This document shows, one piece after another, positions 60,269-64,000 of a DNA stretch of 64,000 bases. Source of the DNA: Paracholeplasma vituli (lineage in GTDB: Bacteria; Bacillota_I; Bacilli_A; Acholeplasmatales; UBA5453). The stretch spans positions 1 to 64,000 of the forward strand of contig NZ_JAOEGN010000005.1 in the NCBI RefSeq assembly GCF_025446935.1. The letters run 5' to 3'. Position 1 is the stretch's first letter; each line of letters starts with the position of its first letter. Both the position numbers and the translations under genes were made by a program. Under the pieces are notes generated by a model, which was not told the origin of the DNA, did not search any database, and worked only from the letters and a program-made list of their open reading frames with translations.

Positions 60269-61749
60269 GATTTTTCTCCTTTTAAGTCAATAATTTCGTC
60301 TTCAACTACAACTGATTTTGATTTGTGTTGTCGACGTTGAGCCATCATCCCAACTAATTGAATCGTGATAAGTGGCGTCATTGCAACCAATGCTATTAGG
60401 CCAAATGCATCGGTCAATGGGTTTGCGCCTGGAATTGCCGCAGCTGCACCTAATGCAAGTGGCATTAGGAATCCAGTTGCTAGTACACCGGTAACCGCTG
60501 CACCGGAGTCAAACGCAATGGATGAGAAGATTTTTGGGGATATGAATGTCAATAGTATTGTTATACCATAGCCAGGTAGTAAAATCCACCAGATACTGAT
60601 ACCTGTAACGACACGAAGCATCGATAATCCAACCGCAACCGATACCCCTATCGATAATGCGATCATCATGATTCGACGGCTAATAGCACCTGCAGATACT
60701 TCTTCGACTTGTCGATTTAATGCGATAACTGCTGGTTCTGCAGCAACAACGGATAAACCAAATACCATACCCAGTGGAATTAATAACCACTTCATATTAC
60801 CACCAAAGTACTCCCCAATATAAGTACCAATGTTCACCAATCCACCATTTGCGCCTGTTAAGAATAAAACTAGACCTAAATACGTGTAGAAAAAGGACAC
60901 TAGAATTTTATATACTCGAATTTTTGGAAACTTGAATGCAAAAATTTGAAATACGAAAAAGAATAATACAAAGGGCAATATTGCAATACCCATTTGAACG
61001 ATGTTAATAAGTAAATAATCCATTAATGTCGAGCTCGTATCGATAACCGGTGCAGTAGGATTATAAAATATACCCAATAATAATACGCTTAATATTGGCC
61101 CTACTGATACGATACCAATCAATCCGAATGCATCAAGTTCGGAGGATTTATCACCACGAGCATGGGAAATACCATAACCAAACGCCATGATAAAGGAAAA
61201 TACCATTGGTCCGGTAGTAACACCACCAGAGTCAAAAGCCACCGGAATGAAATCTGGGCTACTGAATGAAACAATTCCAGCCAAAACAAATAGTGTGATA
61301 TATAAAAACATAAACATTTTTTGCAAACTGAACTGGAATAAAATGCGCAAAAGAGCAAGCACAATTAGGATGGCTACTCCGATTGAAACCGTTAGAATTA
61401 AAACAATCGGTGGGATGACCTCTTTCAATTGGTCGCTCAATACCCATAATTGGGGTTCAGCTACGGTTATCATCAAACCTAGAACGAGTGCTACGCCAAT
61501 GAAAAGGGGTAGTTTCTTCTTTCTAGTAATGAAAATGCCAATGTCTTCAGCTAAAGCAACCGTAGACGAAAGTGAACCGATTTGGAATAGAGCTAAGCCT
61601 AATATCAACATAGCTGTACCGATTCCAAAATTAATCAAATCGGCACCATCTACGCGGATGATGATACTGATTATAAATCCTAAAAGACCTACAGGCAGGA
61701 TGGCTTTTGTAGATTCGATAATTTTTTCGACTAAAATCGAATTTTTCAT
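60265..61749 (-). CDS. DUF1538 integral membrane protein
   Basis: The ATG at 61749 has GAGGAGGAA upstream. This 494-residue protein has about 12 helices arranged as two related halves: VAFDSGGVTTGPMVFSFIMAFGYG and IAFDSGAAVTGVLATGFLMPLALG are clear duplicates. Each half carries a DSG and a second motif AEPxxxxL (VAEPQLWVLSDQL, AAEPAVIALNRQV). I recognise DUF1538, thought to be a channel or transporter of unknown substrate. Coupled P-II-like genes imply control by adenylate or similar ligands. Confidence 0.88.
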   Translation of the reverse strand: MKNSILVEKIIESTKAILPVGLLGFIISIIIRVDGADLINFGIGTAMLILGLALFQIGSLSSTVALAEDIGIFITRKKKLPLFIGVALVLGLMITVAEPQLWVLSDQLKEVIPPIVLILTVSIGVAILIVLALLRILFQFSLQKMFMFLYITLFVLAGIVSFSSPDFIPVAFDSGGVTTGPMVFSFIMAFGYGISHARGDKSSELDAFGLIGIVSVGPILSVLLLGIFYNPTAPVIDTSSTLMDYLLINIVQMGIAILPFVLFFFVFQIFAFKFPKIRVYKILVSFFYTYLGLVLFLTGANGGLVNIGTYIGEYFGGNMKWLLIPLGMVFGLSVVAAEPAVIALNRQVEEVSAGAISRRIMMIALSIGVSVAVGLSMLRVVTGISIWWILLPGYGITILLTFISPKIFSSIAFDSGAAVTGVLATGFLMPLALGAAAAIPGANPLTDAFGLIALVAMTPLITIQLVGMMAQRRQHKSKSVVVEDEIIDLKGEKS

Positions 61750-62052
61750 TTGATTCCTCCTCTTTAACATATTTAAATATATTAAGTAAACTATGTACTC
61801 AATTTCAAAATAAAACTTTCGAGATAAATCAAAATTCGAATTATAATCGTATATTTGATACGAAATCTCAGTAAGAATAGTTTAAACAATTATCGCGTCA
61901 ATTGCAAGAAATAAGGCTATTTTGTTGTGTTTTATTTAGGGGAATAATATTACTAAATAGGATTCATCAAGATAATGGAATTATATGTTATTTACTGCTT
62001 ATTTAGACCCTGATTTTGAGGGTATTAAATTAGGGGAAAATCGATCCATTAA
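61750..62052 (-). other. 303-bp non-coding region upstream of the DUF1538 operon
   Basis: No gene is seen. On the minus strand a TATAAT (61840-61845) lies about 95 bases before the DUF1538 ATG, overlapping an inverted repeat CGTAT/ATACG (near 61848-61862). No good -35 lies 17 bp upstream. Nearer the FNT gene, ACCCT/AGGGT forms a small hairpin around 62007-62024 without a T-run. A weakly supported promoter or operator. Confidence 0.35.
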
Positions 62053-62685
62053 TTAGGTATTTTCTGTTTTGGGTTGATCCAAGCGTTCGATCGATTTGTC
62101 CATGAAGCATAGCCCTATTGCACCTAGCCCATTGCCAATGATCATTACAACCAAATACACCAATGATTTTAAAGAATAGTTTGCACTGATGACAAAATAA
62201 GCCATGTTGGCGACACTGTGTTCAAATTTAGAAAGTATAAAAATCATCACTGCGAATAAGACTAAAACGACTTTCACAACATCATTTTTAGCTTTTCTAA
62301 AACCATCTACACCTAAATACATCATCATCCCACATAGTATCGAAAGGATTAGGACTTTTACCAATCCATTTTCCATCTTAAGCTCAACGATGGCTTCAGT
62401 TTTAGTGATGATTGGGAGCTGCATCAAACGAACCATAATACCGATAATAAATGTACCAATTAGATTTCCGCCAAGAGTAGTTATCAGTACTTTGATGTAA
62501 TTCTTCTCTTTAACCCAATAGCCGACTTTGCCCGTATAAAGATAATACCCTGATGATACAATCATTAAAAGGCCAAATCCGAATAGGAGTGAGCCTAAAT
62601 ACGCATTGTCCACAGACAAATACGCTACTGCTGCAATACCAATTAAAAGCCCAGCATAAATGGCTTTATAAAAAATAGATTTCAT
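62053..62685 (-). CDS. Formate/nitrite transporter (FNT)-family protein
   Basis: This 210-residue membrane protein has six helices. The segment LSKFEHSVANMAYFVI near residue 160 is the FNT signature (normally GFEHSIANMFF, with the central His). It is shorter than typical FocA (about 260-280) because the N-terminal cytoplasmic part is reduced. It may move formate, nitrite, hydrosulphide or acetate. With a hydrogenase in the same genome, formate or another fermentation acid is a reasonable guess. Confidence 0.82.
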   Translation of the reverse strand: MKSIFYKAIYAGLLIGIAAVAYLSVDNAYLGSLLFGFGLLMIVSSGYYLYTGKVGYWVKEKNYIKVLITTLGGNLIGTFIIGIMVRLMQLPIITKTEAIVELKMENGLVKVLILSILCGMMMYLGVDGFRKAKNDVVKVVLVLFAVMIFILSKFEHSVANMAYFVISANYSLKSLVYLVVMIIGNGLGAIGLCFMDKSIERLDQPKTENT

Positions 62686-62804
62686 ACAAACTCCTTTAAA
62701 GTCTTATTATTTATAGTGATTTTTTACTAAAATAGAATGTTTATCAAATTCTTTAACTCGAATATTGATATTTGTTAGAATACCTACGAAAGGGTGATTC
62801 AAAC

Positions 62805-63122
62805 ATGTATGTAATGACACGTATTTTAAAAGTCGAAAAAGGTCAAAAAGCGATTCTACAAGAACGCTTCAGCCAGCCTTTTCGTTTACAAACCGTGGAT
62901 GGTTTTATCAAAAGGGAAGTTTTGATTGATGAAAAAAATCCAGCTTATGACGTATATCGAATCGCAGTTTACTGGGATTCACGCGAAGCATTTTACGCAT
63001 GGGAAGGTTCTGCTGAACACAAAGCCTTACATCAAAATGGTAAAGGCCATGGTGAAATGACTGGTTTGATTGAAGCTACTAAAGAAACCTATTTCGAACT
63101 CGCGACTATTTACGCTAAATAA
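62805..63122 (+). CDS. HmoA/IsdG-like antibiotic-biosynthesis-monooxygenase-domain protein
   Basis: The ATG at 62805 has AAGGGTGA upstream; the longer frame from 62772 adds 11 residues without an SD. The 105-residue ABM-fold protein begins MYVMTRILKVEKGQ and has FxxREVLIDE and the W-containing VYWDSREAFYAWEGSAEHKALHQ. It resembles HmoA/HmoB heme-degrading monooxygenases, with a His in the C-terminal half as possible heme ligand. It is the only host gene on the plus strand in the right flank. Confidence 0.82.
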   Translation: MYVMTRILKVEKGQKAILQERFSQPFRLQTVDGFIKREVLIDEKNPAYDVYRIAVYWDSREAFYAWEGSAEHKALHQNGKGHGEMTGLIEATKETYFELATIYAK

Positions 63123-63124
63123 AA

Positions 63125-63148
63125 GCCACACGTGTGTGGTTTTTTTTA
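63125..63148 (+). terminator. Bidirectional terminator between HmoA-like and ZIP genes
   Basis: CCACACGTGTGTGG forms a compact stem followed on the plus strand by eight T and preceded by A residues, giving T on the minus strand. It serves the convergent genes at 62805 and 63146. Confidence 0.85.
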
Positions 63149-63967
63149 TCCTAAAGCGATGTCAAGCACCATCATGATGATGAAGCCTAGTACAAATCCA
63201 AAGGTTGCTAAATGTTCTGCTTTGTCTTCTGCTATATCCTTGGATTCCGGTATTAATTCTTCAATAACAACATATATCATCGCACCAGCAGCAAATGTTA
63301 GAGCATAAGGCAAAATGACACTCACTGTGTTAACCAATATTGCACCGATTACAGCGAATACAGGTTCTACTAACGCAGAGGCTTGTCCATAGAAAAATGA
63401 TTTTCTTCTTGAGTTACCTTCTTGGCGAAGTGGAATAGATACCGCAGCCCCTTCGGGAAAGTTTTGGATACCAATCCCAATTGCAACAGCCAAAGCAGCC
63501 AGTAATGCAGTATCTGGATTTGTAGCTAAACCAACGGCACCGAACGCCACCCCAACCGCAAGTCCTTCTGGGATATTATGAAGGGTTATTGAAAATACCA
63601 AAAGAATATTTCTTGAAAGTTTTGTAGGAATCCCTTCTTGTAAGTTATCTTTACCAAAATGAATGTGTGGCATGATTTTATCAAATGCATATAAAAAGCC
63701 AGATCCAGCTAAAATACCAATCGCAGCTACTAACCACGGAATCGCTCCTTGAATTTCAGCTCTTTCAACAGCCGGAATGATTAAACTCCATACTGAAGCT
63801 GCAATCATTACACCTGCTGCGAATCCTAACATCATGTTATAAACATTCTTTTGAATCTCTTTAAAAAAGAATACTAAAGAAGCTCCGATAGCGGTTAAGC
63901 TCCAAGTTAATATACCACCAAGTAACGCCAATTGCCAATTGTCTAATGACAATAGAAAATTCATCAT
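63146..63967 (-). CDS. ZIP-family divalent metal transporter
   Basis: The ATG at 63967 has AAGGTG five bases upstream, giving 273 residues with eight helices. The metal-site motifs of ZupT-type ZIP transporters are present: HNIPEGLAVGVAFG in TM4 (His, Asn, Glu) and QNFPEGAAVSIPLR in TM5. A His/acid cytoplasmic loop (DKIMPHIHFGKDN) precedes TM4. It imports zinc or a related metal. The upstream promoter is beyond the window edge. Confidence 0.93.
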   Translation of the reverse strand: MMNFLLSLDNWQLALLGGILTWSLTAIGASLVFFFKEIQKNVYNMMLGFAAGVMIAASVWSLIIPAVERAEIQGAIPWLVAAIGILAGSGFLYAFDKIMPHIHFGKDNLQEGIPTKLSRNILLVFSITLHNIPEGLAVGVAFGAVGLATNPDTALLAALAVAIGIGIQNFPEGAAVSIPLRQEGNSRRKSFFYGQASALVEPVFAVIGAILVNTVSVILPYALTFAAGAMIYVVIEELIPESKDIAEDKAEHLATFGFVLGFIIMMVLDIALG

Positions 63968-64000
63968 AATATCACCTTCTACTACATACATATTATAGCA

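Overview
The window looks like a chromosomal segment of an AT-rich, standard-code bacterium of the low-GC Firmicutes/Mollicutes type. TGA serves as a stop (for example at the end of fabZ and of the 45-residue gene at 55490-55627), lipoproteins carry Gram-positive-style lipoboxes, and the metabolism combines [FeFe] hydrogenase, type II fatty acid synthesis with FabK, and many lipoprotein glycosidases. An Acholeplasma- or Izemoplasma-like organism is my inference, not something the window proves. Most host genes lie on the minus strand in tightly coupled operons.

Layout, left to right. 1-397: tail of a plus-strand gene, its terminator and tRNA-Ser(CGA). 397-2697: a three-gene ABC-2 exporter. 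2780-11126: one long minus-strand operon for a four-subunit NAD(P)-linked [FeFe] hydrogenase (NuoE-like, thioredoxin-like ferredoxin, NuoF-like and HydA subunits), with five small regulatory-looking genes inside it and a NitT/TauT-type binding protein and permease at its end. 11323-30023: a beta-glucan (laminarin-like) utilisation locus. It has GH30, GH16 and GH3 lipoproteins, two substrate-binding proteins, two permease pairs, a DUF5696 protein, an NHL/TPR/YIP1 membrane protein and a LacI regulator, with LacI-type operators at the two promoters. 30228-41355: a complete acc/fab operon with bioY, birA and a second FabK-like flavoprotein, driven by a clear promoter and a leader of about 220 nt. 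41790-42900: a cytochrome-b5-like lipoprotein and pnuC with a structured leader.

43073-56075 is an integrated element of about 12.95 kb. A 50-bp perfect direct repeat, running from the anticodon loop to just past the 3' end of tRNA-Val(GAC), brackets it. The intact tRNA gene is at the right end and a displaced 3' fragment at the left. The element carries a tyrosine integrase, a Cro/CI-type repressor, two families of iteron-like repeats, many strong plus-strand hairpins, a winged-helix candidate initiator, and a block of secreted or membrane proteins followed by a P-loop ATPase resembling the pI/Zot morphogenesis ATPase of filamentous phages. I read it as a candidate inovirus-like prophage, or a related plasmid-prophage, of a lineage I do not recognise. 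It is the most novel part of the window. Two RNA-scale structures stand out at its left end: a terminator/antiterminator pair just inside attL, and a 19-bp stem whose loop can form a 7-bp pseudoknot with the segment next to a start codon.

56154-63967 returns to ordinary chromosome: a GNAT acetyltransferase, an SRPBCC protein, a DUF4956/VTC polyphosphate-polymerase pair, an AEC transporter, two P-II-like proteins coupled to a DUF1538 membrane protein, an FNT-type channel, an HmoA-like monooxygenase and a ZIP metal transporter.
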